NCBI RefSeq assembly: GCF_005893125.1
Contig: NZ_VCJS01000025.1
Span: 1-64,000, forward strand
Reading direction: 5' to 3'
From: Nonomuraea basaltis
GTDB taxonomy: Bacteria; Actinomycetota; Actinomycetes; Streptosporangiales; Streptosporangiaceae
Length of the DNA: 64,000 nucleotides
Within the stretch, counting starts at the first letter, position 1. The number at the start of each line of letters is the position of its first letter. The notes beneath the pieces are model-generated. The model ran no database searches. It was given only the letters and a program-made list of their open reading frames with translations, and was not told where the DNA came from. Below are positions 29,720 to 38,059 of the stretch, one piece after another. The position numbers were made by a program, and so were the translations under genes.

Positions 29720-31399
29720 GTGTTAATCGGACTGGTGGTTCTTGCGTCCGTTGTGATTCCTATCGTCGGGGCCGCGGCCAACTCGCCAATGCACCGCATG
29801 AACGTCGAGCGGTTCGCACGCCGCCAAATGCTGGATGTCACGGCGTTCAACGGTCGTCACATTCTGCGATATCTCCAGGTCACCCAGCGGTGGCGGTGGA
29901 TGGGAACGGCCGCGGGAGTGACCGCCATGCCACTCACCATGACCACGAGCTCGTTTAGCGTCAGCCCCTACTTTCCGGTTACCGGCTGGCTGCTCGGGGC
30001 CGTGGCCGGGGAAATCGCATTCGGCCGCGCAATAGGCCGGATACGCCGTCCGCTGGGCATGCGGCTGGTTCCGCCGGCGCTCATGACCGTCTGGGTGATC
30101 TGCGCCGCCATCTCGTGCGGAATGGCCTTGAGCACGGTGGCGCGTTCCTATTCGCAGGAGGTCGGGATCGGGCAGCGCCTCGGCGCCGTCGCCACGCTCG
30201 CGGCGGTGGCGGTCGTGCTGACCATGGTGGGTGAATTACACCGGCGGGCGCTGCCCGCGGGACCCGCGGACCTGGTCGGGGCGGAACTGGCCACGCGGTC
30301 CCGCTCCGCGCGCTCGCTGACGGCGGCGGGCGCGGCAGTGGCGCTGTGGACTTCGATGAACGCCCTGCCCGAGCAGGTCACAAGCGACCTCAATGTGGTC
30401 GGCCTACCGATCGTCTTCGGCCTGCCGATCCTGGCATGGTTCAAGGGCGGCGATCCCTGGCAGGTCTCCACATCAGGAAAAAGGCGGATTTGGGGCCGGT
30501 CCGCCGTGAGCATGGCGCTGGCCGGTGCGACGCTGTGCTTCGGCTTGTCCGTCGAGGCGCCGGAGCCGGACGGCGACCACCGTGCCGTCCAGCCTGAACG
30601 CATCGGTTCCACCGCCCAGCCCTTCCGGTACGCGCGGATGGACCCGCAGTCGCGCACGTGGGTGCTGCTGGGCCAGGGCGAGCGGCTCCTGGTGGACCGG
30701 GCCGCCACGCGACTCCCCGGCGACGATCGGCGGGCGCCCTTCGCCATCAGCGGCGACGGCCGGCGCATCGTCTACCTCGATGAGGAGACCCATCACCTGG
30801 TCCTCCACGATCTGTCGAAGCGCGACGACCCACGCGAGCTCACCGGGCCACTGTCCGGCGCGGCCCCCGAAGTGACGCTGTCGCGGGACGGCCGCTATGT
30901 GAGCGTCGGCGCGGAGATGATCGACACCGCCACTGGCGCCCGCCTTCGCCTTTCCGGCGTCGGGCGCGTGCTCGGCCTCGGGCCCGGCGGCGTGGTCGCC
31001 ACCACCGGCCGCCGCGCGCTGCCCGGCGCCCCCGACACCGAGCTGCTCACGATCGACCTCCAAGGCACCGTGCGGACGCGGGTGCCGTACGACCCCACGC
31101 TGGAGGCGCTGTCCACGCCCGACGGCCAGGAGCTGGCCGTGGTCACCGGCGACGAGGTGCTGACCATGGATCCCGGCACCGGGAAGATCCGCGGGCGGGC
31201 GAAGCTCCGCCTCCCCGGACACTATGGCGCGCCGGAGGCGCTGAGCTGGGCCGAGGACGGGCGACTCCTGGTCAGGATCATCCCGATGGACGAGGAGAAG
31301 GACGCCTATCACCTGGTCGATCGGCGGACGGGCAAGGCCCGCCCGGTGGCGGACATGCCGGACGGGCTCGACGCCGCGGTGTTCGGGAGGTTCCAGTGA
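29720..31399 (+). CDS. Membrane protein with C-terminal beta-propeller-like domain
   Basis: 559 residues starting at GTG 29720. The first 290 residues contain six or more hydrophobic segments, with hydrophilic loops; the last 260 residues show WD40/TolB-like repeats (FAISGDGRRIVYLDEE, VTLSRDGRYVSVGAE, LSTPDGQELAVVTGDE). The architecture suggests a membrane-tethered sensor or scaffold with a beta-propeller outside the membrane. The next gene overlaps by four bases (GTGA) and encodes another propeller, so the two products probably work together. No catalytic motif is seen. Confidence 0.7.
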   Translation: MLIGLVVLASVVIPIVGAAANSPMHRMNVERFARRQMLDVTAFNGRHILRYLQVTQRWRWMGTAAGVTAMPLTMTTSSFSVSPYFPVTGWLLGAVAGEIAFGRAIGRIRRPLGMRLVPPALMTVWVICAAISCGMALSTVARSYSQEVGIGQRLGAVATLAAVAVVLTMVGELHRRALPAGPADLVGAELATRSRSARSLTAAGAAVALWTSMNALPEQVTSDLNVVGLPIVFGLPILAWFKGGDPWQVSTSGKRRIWGRSAVSMALAGATLCFGLSVEAPEPDGDHRAVQPERIGSTAQPFRYARMDPQSRTWVLLGQGERLLVDRAATRLPGDDRRAPFAISGDGRRIVYLDEETHHLVLHDLSKRDDPRELTGPLSGAAPEVTLSRDGRYVSVGAEMIDTATGARLRLSGVGRVLGLGPGGVVATTGRRALPGAPDTELLTIDLQGTVRTRVPYDPTLEALSTPDGQELAVVTGDEVLTMDPGTGKIRGRAKLRLPGHYGAPEALSWAEDGRLLVRIIPMDEEKDAYHLVDRRTGKARPVADMPDGLDAAVFGRFQ

Positions 31400-32475
31400 G
31401 GCGGCTCCCATGGCGGTCCGCTCTCGCCGCGGTGGCGGTGGCCGTGGCCGTCGTGTGGGTGATCGATCCCCTGGCTCTCCCCGGCGAGCGGCCCATCCAG
31501 TTCCTCCGCCCCGAACTTCCCCGGGCGGCGAGTGCTCCCAAACCTCAGAAGCTCTCCAAGTACGCCTCGCCCGTCCGCTACGCGTACGTGCCGGCCTGCC
31601 AGGACGGATCCGGCCCGTGCGCGAACTGGAACCTGGTCACCGCGGGCGGCGAGCGCGGCTGGCTGCCCGGCGCCGACGCCGCGGGATCCCTCGCGCTCAG
31701 CCAGGACGGCACCCGCGCGGCCTACCTGCGCGGCAAGGACGAGCGGTACGTCGTGGCCGACCTGAGGACGGGCACACTCACGCCCCTCCCCGTACGGCAG
31801 AAGGGCGGCTCGGTCGGCGAGATCTTCGGAGCCCAGCCCCCGCTCTTCTCCCTCGACGGCCGACACCTGCTCATCCAGCTCGACCGCCTGGACAAGGACG
31901 ACGAGACGGTGCTGGAGCGCCCGATGATCGTCGACATCGACCGCGGCGCCGTCCACCGCCTGCCCGCCACCGACCGGGTGGTGGGCTGGACCGACGGCGG
32001 CCTCCTCGTGGTGACGAGCAAGCGCACCGCCGGCCTGCCCGGGCACGTCACGAAGGCGAAGTTCACCGTGTACTCGCCCCAGGGCAAGGCGGTCAGGACG
32101 TTCACGCTGCCGGGCAACCTCACGTACGCCACCGTCCCGTCCCCTTCCGGTCGCACACTGGCCTCGCCCGTACACGAGATCACCCCGTACGGCGTCGCCG
32201 ACTTCGGCGTCACCCTGATCGACACGTCGTCGGGCAGGCCCGTGCGCACGATCGTCCCGGGACTGCCCGCCGGATGGCGGATCAGGGAGATCGTGCGCTG
32301 GGACGGCGAGGACGCCCTCGTCGTCAAGAGCAGTGGCCCGTACAACGAGACCGGGCACCACGTCCTTGACCTCGCCACGGGCGGCATGCGGCCGATCGGC
32401 GCCGACATGTCGGACGTGGCGGACCTGCCCCTGCAACCGGCCGGTCTCGGGGTGGTCGTGGCGAACGTGCGCTAG
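31396..32475 (+). CDS. TolB-like beta-propeller protein with N-terminal anchor
   Basis: 359 residues beginning at a GTG that overlaps the upstream stop. An N-terminal hydrophobic stretch (ALAAVAVAVAVVWVI, about 9-23) acts as signal anchor. The rest carries repeated propeller blades, for example LALSQDGTRAAYL and TVPSPSGRTLAS. A cysteine pair in CQDGSGPC lies near residue 68-75. It is translationally coupled to the preceding membrane/propeller gene and ends four bases inside the convergent deacetylase gene. Function unknown; a shared complex at the cell surface is inferred from coupling. Confidence 0.7.
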   Translation: MRRLPWRSALAAVAVAVAVVWVIDPLALPGERPIQFLRPELPRAASAPKPQKLSKYASPVRYAYVPACQDGSGPCANWNLVTAGGERGWLPGADAAGSLALSQDGTRAAYLRGKDERYVVADLRTGTLTPLPVRQKGGSVGEIFGAQPPLFSLDGRHLLIQLDRLDKDDETVLERPMIVDIDRGAVHRLPATDRVVGWTDGGLLVVTSKRTAGLPGHVTKAKFTVYSPQGKAVRTFTLPGNLTYATVPSPSGRTLASPVHEITPYGVADFGVTLIDTSSGRPVRTIVPGLPAGWRIREIVRWDGEDALVVKSSGPYNETGHHVLDLATGGMRPIGADMSDVADLPLQPAGLGVVVANVR

Positions 32476-33500
32476 TAGGGCAGGCTCCAGGTGGCGAAAG
32501 ACTTGCGCAGGTACGGGGTCTTGAACTTCGGGTACGCCACCGTGCTGATGTCCCCGTCAGAGGTGTAGCGCATGTCCGGGTTGCTCTTCAGCCAGTCCAG
32601 CCAGGCATGCGAGCAGAACTGGGCGCAGTCGCCCTTCTTCTCCATGACCTTGATCCGCGGGATGCCGGCCGGGTCGAACGCCTTGCTGAACGGCGCCGGA
32701 GCAGGCGTATAGCCCGCCAGGAACGCGCCCTGGTGGTGGTAGTGCTTACCGTGCATGGCCCAGTTCTTCTTGCTCGGCTGGTTGCCGTACGGCAGGGCGA
32801 TCGTGGACGGCTTGATGTACGACAGGGCGTTGATCTGCTGGGCGATCGTGCCGATCTGCTCCTCGACCTCCTTCTGCGAGCGGCCGCGCAGGTTGAGGTG
32901 GTCGCGGGTGTGGTTGCCGATGTCGAACCCGTTGTCTTTCAGCCAGATCAGCGCCTGGGACTGCTCCTCGCGTACGGTCTTGCCGAACATGTCGCGGGTC
33001 ACGTAGAGCGTGGCGACCGGGCGGAAGCCCGGGTGCTTGGCGGCCACCTCCTTCAGGATCGCGACCGCCGTGTCCTTCTGCGGGACGCCCATCTCGTTCA
33101 GCGTGAGCTGCGAGGGGGAGGAATCATCGAAGGTCAGGACCACCGGATGCTTGCCGGCCGGGATGGCGATCTTGCCGGACACCATCTCGGCGGCCGTGAT
33201 CGGCACGTAGTCCTCCTTGACCAGCCGCTCCAGGTCCGCGCGGAACTGCTTGGGCGTCCTGTCGTCGGTCGTGGCCGGCTTGTCGATGATCCGGTGAAAC
33301 ATCAGCACCGGGATCTGGCCCAGCTCGTTGGCCTTGACCTTGGCGGCGCGCTGGATCTTGGCGGCCTTGCTGGCCTTGGCCTTGGCGGCGGCGTTGGCCT
33401 TGGTGTCCACCACCTTGGCGGTGTCGGGCTGCGAGCCGCACCCGGCCAGGACGGCCGCGGCCGCCAGCACCCCCGTCCCACTCAAAACACGCAGTCGCAT
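32472..33500 (-). CDS. Polysaccharide deacetylase (NodB) family lipoprotein
   Basis: 342-residue surface lipoprotein. The signal ends in a lipobox with Cys21 (VLAGC), followed by an Ala/Lys-rich helical linker (about 30-55). The NodB domain has the expected first motif TFDDSSPSQ (two aspartates) and the metal-binding histidines in GNHTRDH, so a metal-dependent de-N-acetylase of cell-wall or capsule glycans is likely. A later conserved ALPYGNQ motif is present. The divergent side faces the icd-attachment island. Confidence 0.88.
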   Translation of the reverse strand: MRLRVLSGTGVLAAAAVLAGCGSQPDTAKVVDTKANAAAKAKASKAAKIQRAAKVKANELGQIPVLMFHRIIDKPATTDDRTPKQFRADLERLVKEDYVPITAAEMVSGKIAIPAGKHPVVLTFDDSSPSQLTLNEMGVPQKDTAVAILKEVAAKHPGFRPVATLYVTRDMFGKTVREEQSQALIWLKDNGFDIGNHTRDHLNLRGRSQKEVEEQIGTIAQQINALSYIKPSTIALPYGNQPSKKNWAMHGKHYHHQGAFLAGYTPAPAPFSKAFDPAGIPRIKVMEKKGDCAQFCSHAWLDWLKSNPDMRYTSDGDISTVAYPKFKTPYLRKSFATWSLPY

Positions 33501-33606
33501 CCGAACCCCCCGAGACGCGTACGACTGTTACGAGAGAGCTCCTACCCCACTGATCAACTACGCCACGCCGCCACACCGTCAAGACATGGTCTTGAAAAGC
33601 CGAAAG

Positions 33607-33620
33607 GCCCGCCCGCGGGC
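33607..33620 (-). terminator. Possible original icd terminator, displaced
   Basis: GCCCGC at 33607-33612 and GCGGGC at 33615-33620 form a compact hairpin just outside the leftmost copy of the icd 3' end. If the island entered at the end of icd, the DNA now left of 33641 was originally directly downstream of icd, so this hairpin may be the ancestral terminator. The stem is short, so the call is tentative. Confidence 0.35.
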
Positions 33621-33640
33621 AGCCCTCCAAGCAGGAACGA

Positions 33641-33662
33641 TCAAGCCATCTTCTTCTTGAGG
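33641..33662. repeat. Leftmost att core copy (icd 3' end duplicate)
   Basis: Read on the minus strand this 22-bp segment encodes LKKKMA and a TGA stop, the exact end of icd, with one base difference from the real gene end (TCAAGCC against TCAGGCC on the plus strand). It marks the left boundary of the island. The DNA to its right matches the DNA right of the middle copy for about 160 bases. Confidence 0.8.
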
Positions 33663-33843
33663 GACTGTCTGACCGCTTCGCCAACTTGGAGGGCACGTGC
33701 CGAAGACGGCGCCGACATGGGTTCCAGCCGTCATTGTCGATCAACGTCTGTCATCGTTGAGTCACCTCGGACGGCCCAGAGGCGGCCCGGCACCCAGCCG
33801 AGCCCGATGGCCGTAATGCCAGTCGGATCAGGCTCCGCGAGCC

Positions 33844-33966
33844 TACGCGGCGATCTTTTTCGTGAAGATGCGGCCCGTATTCACCCACGCACCCCAGGCC
33901 AGCCGCTCAGCCGCCTGCGGCCTGCCGCGCCTTGTGAGCCTGCATCACTGCCACGATGACCTGATC
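33844..33966 (-). pseudogene. Tyrosine integrase remnant
   Basis: On the minus strand the frames encode VIVAVMQAHKARQAAG and, after a frameshift, ERLAWGAWVNTGRIFTKKIAA then stop. This resembles the middle of actinophage-type tyrosine integrases (pattern AxRARQxAERLAWGxxWxDTGxVFT). The catalytic residues are not present. It differs from the integrase remnant at the other end of the island. Confidence 0.4.
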
Positions 33967-34231
33967 GAGCGCCCTCCTTCACCGTGCTGCCGACATTCGT
34001 CAATTGCTTGGCCGTGGCCAGCAGACCGTCGTCCAGCTTCACCCCACGTGCGTTGAACGTGACGAGCTCAACGGATGGAGCTGGGCATCACCTTTTCAGG
34101 TGGGTGGCGCCCGGAAATTGTCGGTGGCGGTGTGTAGCGTCGCGTGCGCACGTTGATGTGCGGGGTTCGGCGCCGGGGGGAGGGGCGGGTGCGCATGGCT
34201 GGCGACCGCGACCTGTACCGGGCATCGGGCC

Positions 34232-36337
34232 GTGGTGGAGGCGACCGGGGAGGTGGTGGCCGGGCCGGTGCTGGCTGAGCGGGTGGCCTGGCTGACCGCG
34301 CTGGCCCAGGCCCTGACCGCCGGGATCGTTGCGGAGCGGTGGAATGCGCGGGATCTGGATCTTCTGGCCGCCGGGGTCGGGGTGGACGAGCGGGTGTTGC
34401 CGGTCAAGGGGTGGATGGCGATCCGCAGGCTGGGCTGGGGGTGTGCTGCCGGAATACCCGGTGGCGGAATAATCGGTGGCGGGGTGAGCGGCGGCGGGGT
34501 GTATGTGTCGGATCGGGTGCGGCGGTGCGCGGAGGAGCAGGCGGCCCGCATGTTGCGGGCGGCGCTGCACCGGCGGGGGGTCGTGGCGGCGATCCTGGCC
34601 GCCTGGCCGGCCGATCCGCGGCGGCGTAGCGAGGTGGAGTGGAAGGCGTTGCGCGCGGCGCTGCCGCAGGGGGTCACCGCCGCGGAGATCCGTAACCGCA
34701 CCCGGCAGATCCGCGCCGCGCTGGAGCGCGAGGGCGCGTTGCCGGGTGACATCACCGAGGTGGAGGAGCCGCCGCGGGTCGCCGCCCAGGCGGTGCTGGC
34801 GGCGGCCGACAAGCAACTGGTCACCCTGACCCGCACCGGCGACACCGGCGCACTGTTGCGGGTACAGTTGCCGCTGAACGCCTCGCCCGCCTCCCGCGAG
34901 GATTGGGCGTGGCATGCCATCACGTTCACGCTGCCGCCCACCGTCTCGGATGAGGCCAAACTCTGCACCCCCACGGTGCGCATCACCGACGGCAAAGTGC
35001 GCATCGATCTGCCGTTCCAGACGCCGATCCCTTCTGCCCCGGCCAGCGGCCACACCGTGGCCCTGGGCCTGGACTGGGGCGTAAACACACTCTTCACCGG
35101 TACCATCGCCCGGCTTCGCGAGGGCCGGGTGTGCGCCGACGGGCGGATGCTGCGCTACGACGCCACGGTGATCTCGGCCAAGCTGCATCGACTGCGCGGC
35201 CAGCGCGAACACCTGGCCGCCAAACGCGACCACTGCGCGGCGCTGTTGTCCGGGCTGGGTACCGCCGACGCCTGCGATGCCCCAGATGTCTGTGATGGCA
35301 GTGATGCCCGTCGTGGGGCGTTGGAGCGCAGGCACCAGGTGCTGGCAGTCGAGCATGAGCGGGTGTGCGCCCGGATCCGGCGCCTTGATCATGCGCTGTC
35401 CTGGTCGGCGGCGCGGTGGGCGGTCGATCAGGCCCTCGCGCTCGGCGCCGGGGTGATCTACCTGGAGGATCTGGCCACGCTGGAGGCGCGCGGGGTCCGC
35501 CGCGGCAACGCCGCGCTGTCGGGGCAGGTACGCGGCACGGTGATCGAGGCGATCCGGCACCTGGCCGCCAAAGACGGCATCGCGGTGGTGACCGTGCCCG
35601 CCCGGGGCACCTCCCACTCCTGCCCCCGCTGCGGGGACGGCACCAGCGTGCTGCGGCATGTCCCGGCGCCCGACCGGCTGGGTGAGCGCGGCTGGAAGTG
35701 GGCGTATTGCCCGGCGTGTGGGCTGTCGTGCGACCGGGATCACGCGGCGGCCGAGCGGATCGCCGCCCGCGGCCTGCTCGCCCAAAGCCACACCCGCACC
35801 GAGGCGGCCACCGGCGTGCGCAGCATCACGGTGGTGGCAGAGGGCAACGTGGCCCGGGCGCGCCGCAGGACAAGGCCCACCCGGGCGGCACGGCGGGCCC
35901 GGCGCACCCGGACCGATGTGCATCCGCGCCCGCCGGCCCGGGCCCGCAACAAGACCCGGCCGACCCCCAAACGACGGCAGGTCAGCCGCCCTGCCAGCCG
36001 CCCCGCCACGACATCACGCACAACCTCCAGCCGTGTGCCCGACCGGCGCACGGTGCCCGCCCCCGCCCCCGACGCACCTGGGACGGGACAGCGTCCGGCG
36101 GGCCAGGCACCCCAGGCATCCCACCCACCGGCGGGCCGTACAGGGCCTGCACGCGATCCTCGCCACCGGACCGGCTTCCACCGTGTCACAGCCACCCCCG
36201 TACTCCCCCTCGGAGCGTACGGAGACGGCCCGCCACGCGCCACGCCCGCCCGGAATGCCGGAAACCCTCAGGCAAACACAGAGAATCGCAGACGCTTCCG
36301 GACACCAGCTACGGCACATAGTGGAGCGCCTAGATGA
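34232..36337 (+). CDS. TnpB-family RuvC nuclease-like protein with long basic tail
   Basis: 701 residues, standing alone without a TnpA transposase. The RuvC-like catalytic residues are present: Asp281 in GLDWGVNT, Glu412 in VIYLEDLAT and Asp503 in CDRDHAAAERI. A zinc ribbon sits between the last two (CPRCGDGTS ... YCPACGLSC). The N-terminal 270 residues are alpha-helical and extended. The C-terminal 186 residues after the RuvC core are rich in Arg, Pro, Thr and Ala, which is unusual. Active TnpB proteins are RNA-guided nucleases whose guide RNA overlaps the gene end, so this 3' tail may include RNA sequence. GTG 34232 is the first likely start, but coding-like sequence continues upstream in frame without a start codon. 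Confidence 0.75.
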   Translation: MVEATGEVVAGPVLAERVAWLTALAQALTAGIVAERWNARDLDLLAAGVGVDERVLPVKGWMAIRRLGWGCAAGIPGGGIIGGGVSGGGVYVSDRVRRCAEEQAARMLRAALHRRGVVAAILAAWPADPRRRSEVEWKALRAALPQGVTAAEIRNRTRQIRAALEREGALPGDITEVEEPPRVAAQAVLAAADKQLVTLTRTGDTGALLRVQLPLNASPASREDWAWHAITFTLPPTVSDEAKLCTPTVRITDGKVRIDLPFQTPIPSAPASGHTVALGLDWGVNTLFTGTIARLREGRVCADGRMLRYDATVISAKLHRLRGQREHLAAKRDHCAALLSGLGTADACDAPDVCDGSDARRGALERRHQVLAVEHERVCARIRRLDHALSWSAARWAVDQALALGAGVIYLEDLATLEARGVRRGNAALSGQVRGTVIEAIRHLAAKDGIAVVTVPARGTSHSCPRCGDGTSVLRHVPAPDRLGERGWKWAYCPACGLSCDRDHAAAERIAARGLLAQSHTRTEAATGVRSITVVAEGNVARARRRTRPTRAARRARRTRTDVHPRPPARARNKTRPTPKRRQVSRPASRPATTSRTTSSRVPDRRTVPAPAPDAPGTGQRPAGQAPQASHPPAGRTGPARDPRHRTGFHRVTATPVLPLGAYGDGPPRATPARNAGNPQANTENRRRFRTPATAHSGAPR

Positions 36338-36712
36338 TGATCAGCCACTCGAACGTCATCACGTTGATCGACACCCAGGCCGGCAAACCGATGTCACGCG
36401 CGAGTTGATTCAGCAGTCCGGTACGCGGTGCGCCCAGCTCGAGGAACGCCAGGGCACCGATGAACGGCGAGAGGAACAGCGGCGCGATCACGACAAGAGC
36501 AGCCGCCTCATCGGCACATCGGTGCGTGCCAGGACCCAGGCCAGCGCGCCACCCAGAGCCGTGGCCAGGACCCCGCACGCCAGCGACGTGGCCATGGTCT
36601 GGGCCAAGACGCCCCAGATCTGGGGAGAGCCGTACGAGTTTGCCAGAGCCTCGAGCGTGAAGGTGTCCAGCGGGTTCCGAGGGTTCTCCGAGACGGCGCG
36701 GACGAACACCAA
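36330..36712 (-). pseudogene. ABC transporter permease fragment
   Basis: Two frames on the minus strand join into part of an iron(III)/polyamine-type ABC permease: FTLEALANSYGSPQIWGVLAQTMATSLACGVLATALGG in the first and LFLSPFIGALAFLELGAPRTGLLN in the second, with a frameshift near 36488-36500. Both ends of the gene are missing. It fits a foreign gene captured and eroded inside element 1. Confidence 0.65.
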
Positions 36713-36751
36713 CGCGGTCGGAGCACCCTCTGGCCCGCGGCTCCGCTCTGG

Positions 36752-36895
36752 CTAGCCGGCGATGATGCCGGCCTCGGCAAGGACGGCTAGGAACAGGCCG
36801 AGGCACAGCAGGGATACGGGCCAGACCTTCTGGGTCGCGGCGAGGACGGCACCTGCGAGGAGGGCTATGAGGGCGAGGATGGTGACAATGTCCAC
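36752..36895 (-). CDS. 47-residue membrane protein
   Basis: Starts at GTG 36895 with GGAG about eight bases upstream. The sequence is hydrophobic throughout (VTILALIALLAGAVLAA, then VSLLCLGLFLAVLAEAG), forming one or two membrane helices. Small proteins of this look are common in actinophages and integrative elements. It lies just inside the right end of element 1. Function unknown. Confidence 0.5.
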   Translation of the reverse strand: MDIVTILALIALLAGAVLAATQKVWPVSLLCLGLFLAVLAEAGIIAG

Positions 36896-36966
36896 GGGCT
36901 CTCCGTTCCTGCGGTGATTACCTACGGTAGGTGTCCAGCCCGTGCTTGGTTGCATCCACATGCGAA

Positions 36967-37006
36967 ACGGCCCCTACCTTGCGGCGTAACCGCAAATAGA
37001 GGCCGT
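36967..37006 (-). terminator. Right-end hairpin of element 1
   Basis: An outer stem (CGGCCxCTA with TAGAGGCCG) encloses an inner stem (TTGCGG with CCGCAA) around the loop CGTAA. It is the counterpart of the hairpin downstream of icd at 39325-39364. The inner stem pairs differently in the two copies yet remains paired, suggesting the structure is conserved. Confidence 0.6.
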
Positions 37007-37015
37007 ATTCGACAG

Positions 37016-37037
37016 TCAGGCTATCTTCTTCTTGAGG
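37016..37037. repeat. Middle att core copy at the element junction
   Basis: The segment reads LKKKIA plus stop on the minus strand, one base different from the icd gene end. It is flanked by inverted arms GACAGTC (37011-37017) and GACTGTC (37038-37044), as expected for an integrase core site, and it carries a right-end sequence on its left and a left-end sequence on its right. It therefore has the structure of an attP site. Confidence 0.8.
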
Positions 37038-37236
37038 GACTGTCAGACCGCTTCGCCGACTTGGAAGGCACGTGCTGAAGACGGCGCCGACGTGGGTCGG
37101 GAGCCGTCATTGCCGATCAACGTCTGTCATCGTTGAGCCACCTAGGACGGCCCAGAGACGGCCCGGCACCCAGCCGAGCGCTTCGACTCGGAGGTTCCGC
37201 AGCGCCGGCTCGGTGTGCTCGGGTGCCGCAGCGTGA

Positions 37237-37461
37237 TCAGGAGTAGAAGTGCATGACGATGGCAAGCCCGACGACGTGCATGAGCACCACCACAGTGATC
37301 AGCGCGACGAACACGAACTTGGCCGGCCCATGCTCGAAGTGCTGACCCTCCTTCAAGGGCGGCAACTTCGCCTGGCGCTCGGCGATGCGCTCTTCCAGCG
37401 GCTTGCGGTAAAACACCGGGACGTCCCTCCAGGGCCGGCACACGAATGATTTGCGTGGCAT
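37237..37461 (-). CDS. Small single-pass membrane protein, 74 residues
   Basis: The N-terminal 45 residues are basic and hydrophilic (RPWRDVPVFYRKPLEERIAERQAK-like), followed by one membrane helix near the C-terminus (FVFVALITVVVLMHVVGLAIVM). It is divergent from the OhrR-like regulator, with a dyad between them, and so may be the regulator target. The start at ATG 37461 is chosen because the longer frame would cover the operator. I do not recognise a characterised family. Confidence 0.6.
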   Translation of the reverse strand: MPRKSFVCRPWRDVPVFYRKPLEERIAERQAKLPPLKEGQHFEHGPAKFVFVALITVVVLMHVVGLAIVMHFYS

Positions 37462-37475
37462 CTGTTTGTGAGCTA

Positions 37476-37495
37476 TTAGTTTGTACACCAAGTAA
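37476..37495. promoter_or_regulatory. Operator candidate of the OhrR-like regulator
   Basis: TTAGTTTGTACACCAAGTAA is an inverted repeat with nine-base arms (two mismatches) about a central AC. It lies between the divergent small membrane gene and the MarR/OhrR-like gene in an unusually A/T-rich stretch, the typical position of such operators. Confidence 0.55.
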
Positions 37496-37525
37496 TTTAC
37501 CAGAGGTAGAGGGAGGCGCAGGCAG

Positions 37526-37999
37526 ATGGAGCCTGTGATAGAGACAACAGATCTCCTGGCGCTGGACCGGCAGGTCTGCTTCGCCCTCAGCATCGCCTCC
37601 CGCAGCGTGATCGGCCTCTACCGGCCGCTGCTGCAGCCCCTGGGACTGACCCACCCGCAATACCTGGCCATGCTCGCGCTCTGGCAGCACGAGCCCTTGT
37701 CGGTCAAGGAGTTGGGCGAGCTGCTCCAGCTCGACCCGGGCACCTTGTCCCCCCTGCTCAAGCGGCTGCAGGCCCTTGGCTACATCCATCGCGAGCGCAA
37801 CAGCAAGGACGAGCGGGCCCTGGCCGTGACCCTCACTCCCACCGGCCGGCAGCTCAGAGCGGAAGCAGAGAAGATCCCGCCCGCCATCGTGGCCCGTCTC
37901 GGCATGGACCTCGACGAGCTGCAAGACCTGCACCAGGCGCTGATGCGAGTGATCGCAGCAACACGTGGCACCAACGGCCCCGAGCCGCAGGACCCTTGA
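37526..37999 (+). CDS. OhrR-like MarR-family peroxide regulator
   Basis: 157-residue MarR protein close to the OhrR group. The N-terminal region LDRQVCFALSIASR has Cys18 where OhrR carries its organic-peroxide-reactive cysteine. The winged helix spans about residues 45-105 (VKELGELLQLDPGTLSPLLKRLQ, then DERALAVTLTPTG). OhrR usually represses an ohr peroxidase gene, but none is nearby; the only divergent partner is a small membrane protein. The start ATG is preceded by GGCAGATGGAG-like sequence. Organic peroxide sensing is inferred from Cys18. Confidence 0.85.
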   Translation: MEPVIETTDLLALDRQVCFALSIASRSVIGLYRPLLQPLGLTHPQYLAMLALWQHEPLSVKELGELLQLDPGTLSPLLKRLQALGYIHRERNSKDERALAVTLTPTGRQLRAEAEKIPPAIVARLGMDLDELQDLHQALMRVIAATRGTNGPEPQDP

Positions 38000-38059
38000 C
38001 GACGCAAGCACGGCGGCCCGACCCGGTCGCGCGATGATCGCCCGACGGCCTGCGCCGCA

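Larger units (their letters stand above)
33501..34231. other. Left boundary of the island and non-coding end sequence
   Basis: 33501-33640 is ordinary intergenic DNA. 33641-33803 is the left end sequence of an integrative element, repeated at 37016-37179. 33844-33966 holds an integrase remnant. Beyond it, on the minus strand at about 33970-34075, a frame reads VKLDDGLLATAKQLTNVGS without recognisable similarity. 34083-34231 is G-rich leader DNA of the TnpB gene. No intact gene is seen. Confidence 0.6.
33641..37015. mobile_element. Remnant integrative element 1 at the icd 3' end
   Basis: About 3.4 kb bounded by two copies of a 22-bp segment of the icd 3' end. Its left end (163 bases from 33641) is about 90 percent identical to the left end of element 2, and its right end (79 bases from 36959 through the core) about 95 percent identical to the right end at icd. 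Contents: an integrase remnant, the TnpB gene, a broken ABC permease fragment and a 47-residue membrane protein. No complete integrase, replication or transfer gene remains, so it is a decayed element. Confidence 0.75.

Noticed and set aside
34088..35923. 611-codon minus-strand frame opposite the TnpB gene
   Set aside because: The plus strand shows complete RuvC and zinc-ribbon motifs, whereas this frame has only low-complexity Arg/Pro/Gly-rich sequence.
34083..36340. Complete IS200/IS605 or IS607 element around the TnpB gene
   Set aside because: No TnpA or serine recombinase gene is adjacent, and I could not define left and right ends by eye.
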